A stretch of 64,000 nucleotides of DNA. Origin: Anisakis pegreffii (taxonomy: Eukaryota > Nematoda > Chromadorea > Rhabditida > Anisakidae). The position numbers and the translations under genes were made by a program. Shown here piece by piece: positions 26,145 through 38,687 of the stretch. The stretch covers positions 186,001 to 250,000 of the forward strand of contig JAPYMA010000597.1 of assembly GCA_035041965.1 (NCBI GenBank), written 5' to 3'. The stretch's first letter is position 1; each line of letters starts with the position of its first letter. A model generated the notes under the pieces. The model saw only the letters and a program-made list of their open reading frames with translations. It was not told the origin of the DNA and searched no databases.

Positions 26145-26445
26145 AATTTCACTTCTTTTCTTGAAATTCGGTATTCCATACCAATTGGGATGTCAGTTTT
26201 TCACTGCCATATCCATAGCTTCACCTAGAATTGGGTTAATTCCTTGAAAATTACTTCGAAGGTCTTCAAAATTTTCTCCTCATATTGTGATGTTACATGA
26301 CATTCTCATCCGTTTCATGAGCGAACAATGCTTCTTGGCCACCAACTTTAATAAAAGCTATCTTTATGGAATTTATATGAGTCCCTGGAACCTCCCAAAT
26401 TATTGTTTTCGGTGTCACGTTTAGAAGAGTTCATGCAAGGTGCTA
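26145..26445 (-). pseudogene. unrecognised coding-like remnant with frame breaks
   Basis: In the intron just before the 25966-26091 exon, the minus strand reads TIIWEVPGTHINSIKIAF and then VGGQEALFAHETDENVM. It meets a stop and continues in another frame as GENFEDLRSNFQGINPILGE and then HPNWYGIPNFK after a second stop. The amino-acid pattern looks like real protein, but the frame is broken at least twice. No family is recognised; a processed pseudogene or old transposon is possible. Confidence 0.3.
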
Positions 26446-27353
26446 TCGCAACAAGGAACATTCAAAAGCATCTGACTTCGAGGAAAAACCTTCTTGAATT
26501 GCTGACAATATAAACTAATTCAGTAATCTCAGATGAAAGTTTTCTTCATTTTAAATTCCATAAACGATGATATATGACACTGATTTTCCAGTACTGTTCA
26601 TTTCCAGTGAATATTCATTTGTGAATTTGTTTTTTCGTCACCTTATTAAAATTTGTGAGCGGCAAAAATTGGTTTTGTGTTGTCGATTTGTTTGATTGAT
26701 CATTTTTTGCTCGCATTCAAAATCAAACGTGTTCATTATGATGACGCATGTTTACATATCGTCAATATTTCAATATTTTTCAGTCAAGAATCAAACATTA
26801 AGTACTTATTGTTATAATTGTTACTGCTACTATTAGTGATACTGTTATTGATATTACTACCGATTTGCCACATCACCTTCCATTTGTAGAATGTGGATTA
26901 GTGATGATTGTGCCCTAGGAATGCTTTTATCTCAACAGCGATGTTGCTACTGTTTGTTTCAGTTGCTATTGTCTCAGCCACATTGCTATTGTCAAATCTA
27001 TTCGATCATTTTGTTCGATCATCAGAAGAATGCAATTTTTGATCGCACGTAAACGAGTTCATTGTTAGATTAGCTGTGCACATTTTCAAACAGAATGTTT
27101 TTACACGTTTACCGAATCAAATCATAACGGATGGCCATTCCTGCATTTTTATACCACCACACGGAACAGCCAAAAAATTGTGACTCTCATTCAGAAATAA
27201 ACGAACATTCTTCAAAAATTTTGCGTTTTTCTTCAACTAATCTTGAGCAATAGAAGTTAGCTTGAAGTTACGCTTATTGGAAGACTTTCGAATGTCTCCT
27301 TCAAATTATAAAAGAAATGCAATTTTCATTTATCGTACACACAAAGTGCTCAC

Positions 27354-27405
27354 CAATGGTGCGTCCAAATCGTTCACGTTCTCTATATCGATTGGCCAAA
27401 GATCT
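27354..27405 (-). CDS. ALS2: alsin 52-base microexon
   Basis: Bounded by ATATTTCAG and CCATTG|GTGAGC. It completes an Arg codon with the previous exon and codes for DLWPIDIENVNDLDAPL, placed exactly where human alsin has RKFWPATLSILGES; the R-x-(F/L)-W-P pattern is kept. Its length (1 mod 3) is what the flanking exon phases require. The intron before it is about 10.6 kb. Confidence 0.82.
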
Positions 27406-30400
27406 CTGAAATATTCAGCATCCAGTTCACTTCATCAAAATCAACAAACAAGTTGACTCATTTTGACAAACCAAATTCTCTAGTCATCAAATTTTGCGTT
27501 CCACTAAAACCGATTTATAAATTCCCGTTGAAAAATGAATCAGTGAGCTTGAAATTCTTGAAATTAAAAGTGCATTTTATATATCATTGAAATATGGTGG
27601 TGAAAACGATTTCGTTGAATTCGATGGTGAGAAGCCACGTTTTCAGTTCATCCCATTCTGTTGTTGTTTATTCAATCCGAAAAATACTTTCTGTGACATT
27701 TTTCATCCGATTTTTTCTTCAAAAAGCACTCTTTGCGTTTTCAGGTTTGTTTGCGTTTTTTTTTTGATTTTTTCATTTTCATTTTGCGTTTTCATATTCC
27801 AACGAACAGTGCGTCAAGGGATCTGTTACTTTTTCAGTGGTAATCTTTTCCACCACTTCATTTGTTCCTTATTATTTTGGTGCAATGCACTTCCAAGCAA
27901 CCTATTGACAGCATGAAATTTACACCGGCAGAGGAAACACAATCTCTTCATCAACTCACTACGAAACCTGATCTTAGTTATTTCATATTTCTCGGAATTG
28001 ATTCACTTAATTGGGTAGAAAATGTACGTAGAGTAAAGCACTTCGTTCAGTTGAAATGTCCTTTTAACTGCACATTGCATTGTATACGTACAAAGATCTC
28101 TTTTGAGTGCGAACCATTTTTTTTCATTTATCATTGAATGTGCATAATTTTGAATTCATTTAGCGAAAATGCAACATACTCATAAACTTTTACAATTATT
28201 AGCATGACTGAATCACATTTTAAAATAGTATGTGCATGACTAAATCATAGTTAGCAAGAGAGTTTGTAGCACTACGAAAGTCATGCACATTGCTGTTGCT
28301 GCTGATGCTTCTGCTACTGTTGCACTGATCGCACATCGTCCAAAGACGACCACTATTAGTCATTGAATTCAATTCCCAGGACTGTGTGCGAGGATATCAA
28401 CAATTAGACCACACCATGAACATCGATCATATTTTATTATTCTTATCCACTTCGTTTCATCATTTCATTATTCATCAAGTGCTTCCCATCCTATCCATCC
28501 ATTTTATTCTCTGACAATCCATCAAATCAACAAAATTTCATCAACAGTGAAGGAGCAAGCGCTCGTTCATTCCATTCTTTTGCCTCTCTCCAGTCTCTTC
28601 TCCATCTTTCGGTTGGTTTGTTTTCATCCGAACAAAATCACGATAAGCAAGAATAAGAGCTCTCAAGCAACCCATCTAATCGTAAGATGAAATGAAAGCT
28701 AATCAAACAATTAAATAAGCTTCTTCGCATATCACTGCTAAGCGCAATACGTCACCGAAAGCTTTTCAACAACACACACACACAGTTTTATCCAGCACTC
28801 TCTCGATATCAAGATGCACTTTCCCACATCACGATAATGGACTACGTACTGTTCTCACCACTCTTGCGTGATCCATTGAATCTGTAGTCTAGCATGCACC
28901 ACGTCAAATACGAATACAACAATATCAATGGTGAAAATGCTGCTAAAAGTTCGTGTGTACTGTTAATTTAAACATCATCTGAATTTGATTTGTGCACACA
29001 CTACATGCAATCATGCGCAAAAGCGCAGAACCTTTCGACGTTCACACAACGTAATCGTCGTCAAACCTTACGGTTTGTGTTGCATGTATACAGATGCTAC
29101 GTTAGAGTCATGCTCATGCTCATACTCTTGTCAATCAAACGTACATCGTTTCCATAGTGGCACGCTATTCCTTTCTATACATGGTTGAGTTCATCATGCT
29201 TCTTCCCAGGTTGCTCTGCTTGCTTGAAAATGAAATATGAAATCGTACTGAATCGCATGTGACATAAGATTGAACAACAACTACACACAACACTCACATA
29301 CACTCTATCACCACCATCATCAACCAAAAGTACATGCAAGCAAACGTTGAGAGCGAGCGATCGTTCGAATTGTTTGCATTCGTTCGTCTTTTATTCATTA
29401 TTCACTCGCTACGCACATTCACTCACTTTCACATTCAATGCACCACAACATTCAACTTTAATGAGTCAGGGACGAGGAAACCGAAAAATTCATTGCTGAC
29501 ACGTTGAGAACATTTGCTTTTGGTCATATAATATAACAAATTGATAAATTGCTTTAGAAAGGGTTAGACCACCAACCTAGAGTGTTGAGAATTTCAAATG
29601 AAATAAAAAAAAACTTCATAAGAAAACGACTTTTTTGAGTAAATAGTTTTGTTAACAATGTAGCAGCATTTCCAAGAGATCATTTTATACACTTCATCAA
29701 ATAATCCAAGCGAAAACCAATTGCACGGCAATGGGATGTAATTTCGTTTCAAGTGGAACCAAGAGAATAATTTCATTTCGGATTTCATGTTCATGAAGAA
29801 AGAAACGTGTTTAGTTGACGTCTATCAACGGTAGATCAACACAGTTGCAAGCGGGATTTTCGATCTCTGAATCGACGGTGAACTTGCATCTGTATCTGCG
29901 TAATTGATGTAATTATAATTGGTTGGTGGTGTTTCTATTCCAGATCTAGAACATTCATCAAAACCGCTTTTTGTATTGTTTGTATCACAGTTGTTTCAGA
30001 TACATCACATTCGCGTTCTGGTTATATTACTCCATTGTGCAATTATATTCGTATGAATATGCAGTCAAAATTTTCAAATCGTATCCAGTTGTTGCATGCA
30101 GCAGTTGATTCATTCACAAGTACATCAACTTGTATGTGTATGCAGCATGCCCACTTATCGAGGTTTTACGTATATGCATACATTTCATGAATTATGCACC
30201 ATTCAAGCATGAGTATACTAACTGCTAGCATTGTGTCGTGATAACAAAGAACGAGTTCGTCACAACGATCATATTTGTACTGATTTGTTTCGTTAGAATT
30301 ACTGAAATTTTTCAAGCTATTCAAATAGAGCAATCGAAACTGACTGCATGAATGACGACGACACCATCAAAAAGGGGTGTTCGAAGCGGGCAGTTTCTTT

Positions 30401-31212
30401 CTTGTTTGCGTGATTGTCAATTGGGAACGGTTGTAGTGAACTGTAGATGCAGATGGATGTGTACAGTTTGCTACAGTCACATTCAAACAACACACTGAAA
30501 GACCGAATGTACAACAAACTGCACTAGGATCAATCCGGAATTTGTATCCATAACAGAGAACAACACCGAAAGAGAACGATGGTAACAACCATGGCAAAAA
30601 TCGATAGTTCAGCTCAATTGATTCATTCAAATGCTTGCTATTTTCCACTTCAAACTTTAAGCTGAGTGGACAAGAACTCTAGGAAATGATGATTATGACA
30701 AAGGCGATGATAAAGATCATATCAATAAACAGTACTACAAAATGTAACTTGAGACTTTTGAATGAAAAATTGTCATTTAACTGAAAGCATTTCAAGAAGC
30801 AATTCCGTGAATACACTCATATTCATTATTTGTTCCGTTGGTTCAGTCTTTCTAATAACAATCCAACTGTGAAACCTTATCAATGAAATGAGCTGCGATC
30901 GCTGCTGGATAAGGTAGTGTAGTACAAAGTGGGTATGTGAGAAGCGTACGGAACTTCCTTCAAACTAATCAAAACAACCCAATTAATCTGAATGCTGCTC
31001 TCCTCTTCGTATCCGTCCGTCATTTGATCGTCTCAACAACATCATTTAGTTCTTCGTTTAATTTCCACAAGTGATCACTGGCCATTCGCCTAAGTTCATG
31101 CCTGTTTCATCGTCCAATTCCTTGTTGTTGTTGTTACTGTCAGCTGGAGTTGACTGTGTTCGAGTACAAGCCCTGGGTTGTTGAAAACATGACAACTTCA
31201 CTTCCTGGTTAC

Positions 31213-31298
31213 CCGGGTTGTTTGCGATCTCGCTTTCGTGGATTTAAACTACTGCTGCTTGAATGGAACACACTCATCGTTCCTTGCATCGAAAACAT
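31213..31298 (-). CDS. possible alternative first exon joining the alsin VPS9 exons
   Basis: On the minus strand an ATG at 31298 follows an in-frame TGA and opens 28 codons: MFSMQGTMSVFHSSSS, then NPRKRDRKQPG, then the donor CCCGG|GTAACC. It ends with two bases of a codon, which is the phase the 27354-27405 microexon accepts. It could start a short isoform carrying only the VPS9 end. Phase agreement has a one-in-three chance of being accidental. Confidence 0.25.
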
Positions 31299-32144
31299 TC
31301 TTCAAACATCGTGCTGTCCGTTCTTGAACGCCGCTTGACGAGTTTGTCAGTGTAATAGAGTTGTTTACATGTTTACATGTATGCGTCGTATATTTCTTTA
31401 AAATAGTTCCTTCCATCTTGAATGGACGAAATGCTGTTTCCTCTCAACTACTCCGTAGAAATAATTCGTAAATGTCAATTTAGTTCTAGTTCACTTACTG
31501 ACAACTTAAAACTGATACAATAACAATAAAATAATAATAAAAGCATTAAATGCAGTTCGATAACTCCATCAATGAAACATCACAATGACAACTATCCAAC
31601 AATAAGAAACATCAACAAGTCACATTACTTTTTTCCTTTCCTTGCTATTACAACAACTGGTGTTCAGAAGAGTCGAGTGAATGTTTCCTAAGAACTGATG
31701 TGATGCGAGTTAACGATCAACACGTTCAACGTACTCTTTGAGAACGCAGTTGGGGAACAACAAAACGGGAACGATTAAGTGGCAGTTAACGAGTCAGTTA
31801 ACTCTCTTCCTCTCAGTCATAAAATTAACTCGAAAATCGTTTCACTCACTATTTTACGACGATACTCACTGATTTGTTTACTCGATTTGAAAATTTTTAT
31901 TTTCATTTCGTGTTTGCACTTACTTGTTTGTATGTTAAGCAACGTAAACAAATCAATGAAATGTTGATGCCTTAGAAGACTTCTTAAGCAAAACACAATA
32001 TGGTGAACAAACGACACAAATATCGCTCACAATCACATGTGAACTCTTTACATTTCGGTGCTTCATTTTGAAGCGAATCAACTGAAAACGAGTTAACTCC
32101 CAACAACCGACCGATAGATCGATCGGTGAGCACGCAAAAGCGAA

Positions 32145-32174
32145 TTTCGATCGATCGATGGCTATCGATCGAAA
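32145..32174. repeat. inverted repeat with TCGATCGAT arms
   Basis: Arms TTTCGATCGAT and ATCGATCGAAA (11 bases, perfect) around 8 bases; a further GATCGATC word lies just upstream at about 32117. Confidence 0.8.
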
Positions 32175-33442
32175 CCGACTGATGTTCATCAGCATTTGCC
32201 TAATCAGTTTCGACCCAAGGCTCTGATCCCCTTTCTCACCATATCAATTGTGCTACTTGATTTACTGTCAAAATGTCCAGGATAATCAAACTTGTAATCT
32301 TACTGAGCTGGTGAATGCGTGAACTGAGATTTTATAGTATCGCTATATAGATAAAACATTGGCCTTTCGATTTTGCTGCATATCCGAAAGATAAAAACAA
32401 CGAACAACTGAAGAAGCACACAGTTTAGAGTTAACAACTTTGCTTCGAAAATTTCGATGAGCACACGCAAATGAAGGAAGTGTTTGGTGCATTCTTCAAC
32501 AAGTGCAAACACACTCAAATTGAACCAGAAAAATTGCATGGAAATTTTCCCACATAAAGTTCTCCTCAAAAAAGCAAAAAAACCTCACAAATGGAATGTT
32601 TTCCTTACGGTTCGCAACCGTTCTTCAGTCGTCTTCTTCTCATTCAGCAAGTCCAACTCAGTTTCGCTAACACAACGCTTTTCTTTTCAACTAATTTTGA
32701 CCTAACTCACAAATAATGCTATTTTTAGAATGTCAGCTCTGGGAGTGTTTTTTGAGTGAGAGAAATTAAGTTCTCTTCTGCTTATTGTTAGCTTTTTTAC
32801 AATTGCACTGAATGCATGAAGAAACATCTCGTCAGCAGCAATACGTGGATAACTGTAGCAATGAATAAAAGATTCATCGCATCGTTACACGCATGACTGA
32901 ATGAATGCTATTTTTGTGATGTGTGCACCGAACGTAAAGATTAAAATTGAGCAAAAAAATTTACGAAGATTGTATGGCGACTTGAATGAAATGCTGCATT
33001 CAAATGCACGGAGTGTATGAGCACCAGCACCTATTTGCACTTAGAAAATGCACCCAAGCGTCAATACTTGCAAAAACAACCAAAAATATTAATGCAGAGA
33101 AAATTTTTTGACGTTGCTGTCTGCACTTTTATTTAAAGCTCAGTGATATGCAATCGTCAACAACACACTGACACAAGTATCGATACGCCGAACTTGCCTA
33201 TATCAGTTTCAGAACCAGGGGGGGAGGGGGACCAACCATAATTATGCAATTGGTGCCCATTTGGGCATGAGCTTTGATTGTATCCCTTCAAGACGGATAA
33301 GGCGATATGACGGTTATCATCCTTAGATTTCCTTATTGCTAGGAATTTTAGCAATATTAGGCGACTGGTACCGCACAAAGCCTGGAATTTTAACCTCACA
33401 AGTATGGTGAGGGCTAAACCTCGAGCAACTTCCTTGTAGCGG

Positions 33443-33708
33443 ATAATTTGAATCTGAAGCTGAAAACTCAATAAGCAAGAACCGTATCCTATCGGTTTGG
33501 TTTTCAAAGAAAATTCTTTTGATTGCATTCGTTTATCGAGCATTTGAGTTCATTAGGTACTATATAGGTTTAATTTTTAAATAAATACTGCAAATGAACG
33601 CAACAGAAAAGAATTACATTCAACTATTCAAGGTTCGATGTTATTTGATCGTACGAATGATTCAGTTCATCTCATTTGTTTGTGTCATAAGAAGCACCCA
33701 AAAAGTGG
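33443..33708. repeat. direct repeat, copy 1
   Basis: About 265 bases from TAATTTGAATCTGAAG to AAAAAGTGG, repeated in the same orientation at 34597-34858 with scattered substitutions and a few small indels. No coding capacity is evident. The copies lie about 1.15 kb apart inside the alsin intron. Confidence 0.85.
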
Positions 33709-34596
33709 AGCCACCATCATGGTGAAATTTGAATGATTGCAAATGACAATTACTGTTTTTATAATATTTAAAACTGTTCTCACTGTTAATGCCCTCCTCT
33801 TCTGATTCTGTATAAACGTTCATTATTTTTGTACCTGAATCCTCATTTCTCTACCCCCTCGATTCACTCGTTTCATATGTTCACTCAGGTGCATTATCTC
33901 AGCAGCATTTGACACATCGGCATCTGATTTTTTGGCAGCTGACAAGCAGTGAATGTGCCCCAGTAAGCGAAACCCCACCAATCTATGAGATAAACCAACG
34001 AAATCAACTGAACCAGAACGACTGCTCGTACTCGGGCTAAAGAGTACTTGCGATTAACTGTAAACAAACTACGACGAGAAACAAGTTCAAACGAAAAAGA
34101 ATATTTTTTCAGTCAAGGTTCATTCCTTCAAAAATCCTCTAACTGCTGATGCAAGAGTTTATCAATTATTTTAAAATGATGCACTCTTAGCCTTTGCTAT
34201 TATTATCACTATGGCCATCGATGATGCAATGCGACATCACTTCACAGTTTGAAATTCTCAATTTTCAGTTGTCATTTTCGGTTTTGAGCTGAGAATTTTG
34301 AAAAGCACGCCGATTAACCGATAAACGATTGCATGGAAAAGTGCACCGAAGTTAAAGTATGCGCTAAATGTGCACAGAACTTCACACAATTACTCTTTTG
34401 CAAACGAGAATTTAATTGAAGTTATTCAAGCATTTGCACATATTGCATACACTTTTAGCAAGATCTGCATACGAATGAATAAATTTATGAATCATATATT
34501 ACTGATTGTTGCAGAAGTTATTTCAAAAGAATAAATGATGGCTGCACGAATCTACGTAAAGAATATGATGAATTTTTTTTTCGTACATATGACCGT

Positions 34597-34858
34597 TAAT
34601 TTGAATCTGAAGATGGAAACTCAATAAGCAAGAACCGAGTTCTATCGGTTTGGATTCCAGAGAAAACTCTTTTGATTGTATTCGTTTGTCGAGCATTTGA
34701 GTTCATTACGTACTATATGGGTTTAATTTGTAAATAAATACTGCAAATGAATGCATCAGAAAAGAATTACGTTTAACTATCGAAGGTTCGATGTTATTTG
34801 ATCGTACGAATGATTCACTTCATCGCATTTGTTTGTGTTATAAGCACTCAAAAAGTGG
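34597..34858. repeat. direct repeat, copy 2
   Basis: Second copy of the 33443-33708 sequence. Shared blocks include TTTGATCGTACGAATGATTC and TAAATAAATACTGCAAATGA. The similarity stops sharply at both ends, as expected for a mobile-element fragment or a segmental duplication. Confidence 0.85.
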
Positions 34859-37800
34859 CAATAACAACGGTAATAATCATAAAAACAACAACAGCAACAG
34901 TGATAGATACGATCGAGGAGATCTGGAATGATTGTAAAACGGGAGCTGTTGTCTAATTGATATGTTGACTAGTACATTCAACAACAACAATAATTAAAAT
35001 ACAATATTGTTATCATTATAATATTACTATCATTATCACATCTCTTTTTATGATTCTATTTTTAAGATTACTGCAAAGTTTTACTATAATGCTTGCAGCT
35101 GTTGTTTGTGTCAAATAGGATCAAAGTGCAAATGATGCATGTTTACTAATGAAATTCAGAGGGATTCATTACTTACTGCACACAGAGAAATCTAACCGGC
35201 CATTATTAATAGGTTGCTGAGGGAACGAGTAATTTCAGGATTGTGCACAGGGTTTTGCACCTTCTTGACAGTATGTTATCAGTTTCGTTTGCAAAACACA
35301 AATAAGTAAAAGTGCGTGCAATAAGCAATGAATGCTGGCGGTGGTGTTGCCCCAAGAGAGAAAACTAAACTCCTCAAATGTGTGCTTGATTGCAGTGTGC
35401 AATTGTTATTGTTGAGTGGCAGAAAATGAAACTGCGAAGAATAATGAACTGTAAAGTATGTGAATTTTTGAAAGTTTTGATTCACTGCACTCTTGCAGAA
35501 ATTTATTCATGATGAAATGAACGAAAATTGATCCGCATGAAGCAGAACTTCAAAATCCTAATTGTAAGGTCTAAAAGCGTTCGCTGTTGCCACAATATGT
35601 ATACTCGCTGGGCTATTGAGCCATTTAATCATTCGATCATTTTGATAATTGATAAAAGTGATTGCAAAGATCACAATGCCGTATCAACCATACGATACTA
35701 TCCGAAACTTATGAATAAAGGTAGTTAGTAGTTTTTTGAGTTAACTTTTTAGCAGCGTTGCAATTTTCCGACAAAATTCAGTTCAATTATGCAAAAAATT
35801 CATTTATGAACGATTGCTTTAGGGATCACTATTCCAGCAACTGGAATTATTCTGCTCCTCCAACAAATTAACACGTGTCCACACACCTCGTATTCCAAAT
35901 TCGATATTACGGGGAAAATAAGCAAGCGCATTCTAGAATTTCGGTTTCTGCAAAATTCACTCACGCACACGAACCTTTTAACATCTGTTTCCTATTCGAG
36001 AGCTTTTCTGCTCTTATTAAACTGAAGCAATAAGTGAAAGCAATTTGATTTGGTGGATTCCTTTATTCAACTTATTTGCACATATTCTATCGACGTTCTC
36101 CTCTAGAAGATTTCCATTTGGCTGTAGTGTCTGTCTGTCACTTTGCATTCGTTTCAAATCTGAATCTTGTAAAATTTCAAAAAAGCATTCGATTGCTTGC
36201 TTGCAATATTGTTTATGAGCGATTCGAACAATTCAAATTTAAAAAGCACTCAATCAATCGAGCCAAAGCAGACAGCCAAAAAAAAGCACCAATCAAATAC
36301 AAAAATATCAGACGGCAAAAGTGCATTTCACTAATCGTTGATGCATTTTGTCACATTTATTCGTTCATTCGGGTGAAAAAAAAATGCAATTGTTCGTTTC
36401 TCATCATTTTTATGCTAACTAAAATGCCTCTTTATTCAGTTGCACGTGAAATCACATGATTCGATTGTTGTTGCTGATGATTCGATTCGATGCAATTGTA
36501 TTCGCTCAACAAAAAACGAAACTATGCATTATAGAACACAACTGATAAAGATTACAAAAAAAAAAAAACAACCGCAAAAGATTCCGTCAGCGAAGTGCAC
36601 TGTGCTGTAAGTAAGATGCGTTAACAATGCTTAACAATAGCTACGATAAAGTGCTGATGCACCAATGGACCAGTTTCTTCCTCCATAAAAATACCAACAA
36701 CTTTTCGGTGCAAAACCAACCAACCATAAAGTTTGCTTATTTCCATCATCCGCATCATGCTCACAAATCACAAACAACATTTTGTTGTCATTTTCTCTTC
36801 ACACAAAATTCAGTTTCATTTCATGCACACACACACACACACACAAACGCACACACATCCACACAAATATCCTAAAAGTGTCACAAAACTGAATCTCAGC
36901 AAAGGTACAGATCATTTTTGCAATGTTATAAGTTACAAATCAGCGAATGAAGCACAAATTTTTTTCAATTTTGTAACGTCGCGACAGAATACTTTCCGTC
37001 ATACGGTTGCAAAAAATTTTAAAAAAATGTAATTTTATGTTGATGAAATGTTTAGCAGCAAATAGAGTGAGACTTTTTAGTTTGTCACAGTGATGACTAG
37101 TTTTAGAAGTTCGAGTAGAAAATGTTGAAATCACTTATTTTCTCACACTAACATCGCTGGAATTAAGCATACCGGTGAGTTCTTCATGTGTTCTTCCTGT
37201 ACAATCATCAAATTACACTAAACATGTCAGTTTTGAGGTTATTTTCAAATACATGAGGTCAGGCGATTCAATTTGTTCATGAGGTCTTCCAGCCATCTCA
37301 AATGTAGACCCGAGTAATGGATGGGCACACTCAATGGCAACGGTTACTATTATTTCAGATAGAAGTCTAAAGGTTATTAAGATAAAGTACTCAAATGATT
37401 GAGTGTAAGCGCTTTAGTACATTGCTTCTCCTCAGGTCACGTTCGCTATCATAACTGCAAAAAATTGGAAACAATGTGCATTCACATAAATGTTCAATAT
37501 GACTCGAGTGAACTGATGCGATGTGTTTCAATTGCAACACAAATCTTCTTTTGAATAGTTCTATTTGAGCAGTAATCCATCATGTCGATAAAGATAATCT
37601 ACTTAATACTAGTTTGTAGTCGAATGAAATTGTAGGCTTCTCATCAATCCAACCAAAGAATCCTTACAAAATTAATGCCACTCACGAAAGCATTCGTAAA
37701 CGTTGCATGCTCTGTGATCTAATAATCTGATCTATGGATTTGCAAAGAAATCATCAACTGGAAACGATATCAGGGATCGGAAGAATGCTAATTATTCATC

Positions 37801-37971
37801 ACTGTTCAAACGTCAGGGCTGCTAGTAACACTCAATCAGATACTAATATGATGCATTCCCATCACAATCTGTACAGGCCGTCAGTTTCCACCACCACATT
37901 AACAGTGTCATGACAAAAATACTTCTAAACAACAAAAAATTATTGAAATGAGTTTGTGAAGAGACACTCAC

Positions 37972-38229
37972 CTGCTCACTTCTAAATAAGTGAGTAGTTT
38001 CACGTCGGTGTGTGCGTTCAAGAACATCACCCTGTCCCAATATCTTCGATCAGCCTCGGCACAGCTTACCGAGTAGATCGTGAACAGAATCGCATAACAC
38101 TGCGCAAATAAATGCTCAACAATGAAATCACATGCAGGCGTCAGAACCGACAGATCTTCCGCTTGCGCAGATCTACGTGACGAACAACTACGATGCGGAT
38201 GATGTGCCGGAGATGACCTCACGGTATCA
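37972..38229 (-). CDS. ALS2: alsin exon: start of VPS9 domain
   Basis: 258 bases, from TTTCAG|T to AGCAG|GTGAGT. After a Ser/Arg/His-rich stretch it codes for CDFIVEHLFAQCYAILFTIY and then DRRYWDRVMFLNAHTDVKLL. The corresponding human text is [20 protein letters not shown] followed by [20 protein letters not shown]. The Tyr-Trp pair and the hydrophobic spacing are conserved with no gap. Phase 2 on both sides. Confidence 0.88.
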
Positions 38230-38408
38230 CTGAAAGATCAATTTGAAACGGTTGAATGTCAATGGGTAACTGATGAATTTTTAGGATTCCGTTTGCACAT
38301 TTGTTGTCTTTGAAACGTTCTGTTGAATGACACTTCAACAGCTCAGAGAATCAATTGCTTACCACCATCATAACATTGCAAAACTTTTTCAAAACTTCTC
38401 AAAGCAAT

Positions 38409-38500
38409 ATTCATTTCAAAAACTACAATATCAAAAAGTACAATTTCAAAAGGTATATTTCAAAAAGTACATTTCAAAAAGTACATTTCGAAAAGTACAA
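38409..38500. repeat. short tandem repeat, units like TTTCAAAAAGTACA
   Basis: About six imperfect units in the intron immediately downstream, on the minus strand, of the 38535-38687 exon. Confidence 0.85.
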
Positions 38501-38534
38501 TCAGGAGATGGCAGCAAATCAGATGATCACCTAC

Positions 38535-38687
38535 CCAACGGCACATGATCGTCGAGGCGATGGCGAATCAAGAAGTGAGTTCAACGAAACGGTAGATGCT
38601 GTAGGAGTGGATGATCCGGCACCAGATTCTGTGCATGAGGTATGGACACGATCGACGCATATTGGTACAGGAGTATGCATCTCACAG
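38535..38687 (-). CDS. ALS2: alsin exon: Ser/Thr-rich linker before VPS9
   Basis: 153 bases coding for CEMHTPVPICVDRVHTSCTE, then a Ser/Thr-rich stretch ending LLDSPSPRRSCAVG. It occupies the position of the human low-complexity linker after FPELP. The acceptor CCGCCAAG is unusual, but phases agree on both sides (2 nt in, 2 nt out). The donor is TTGG|GTAGGT. This exon rests on position, phase and splice sites rather than sequence similarity. Confidence 0.7.

Larger units (their letters stand above)
27406..37971. other. 10.6 kb intron of the alsin gene
   Basis: AT-rich. Holds a candidate alternative first exon (31213-31298), an inverted repeat (32145-32174), a 0.26 kb direct repeat (33443-33708 and 34597-34858), and CA units near 36825-36846. 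The segment 33200-33440 has a different, more balanced composition and a G-rich run, and may be part of an old element. Other frames are short and low in complexity. Confidence 0.5.

Noticed and set aside
31150..31338. 62-codon plus-strand frame
   Set aside because: The opposite strand has the better reading (ATG, basic segment, donor), so the plus frame is probably its shadow.
33157..33543. 128-codon minus-strand frame in the alsin intron
   Set aside because: Partly inside direct-repeat copy 1, which is not open in copy 2; no recognisable protein.
36076..36459. 127-codon plus-strand frame
   Set aside because: AT-rich chance frame inside the alsin intron with no domain or splice context.
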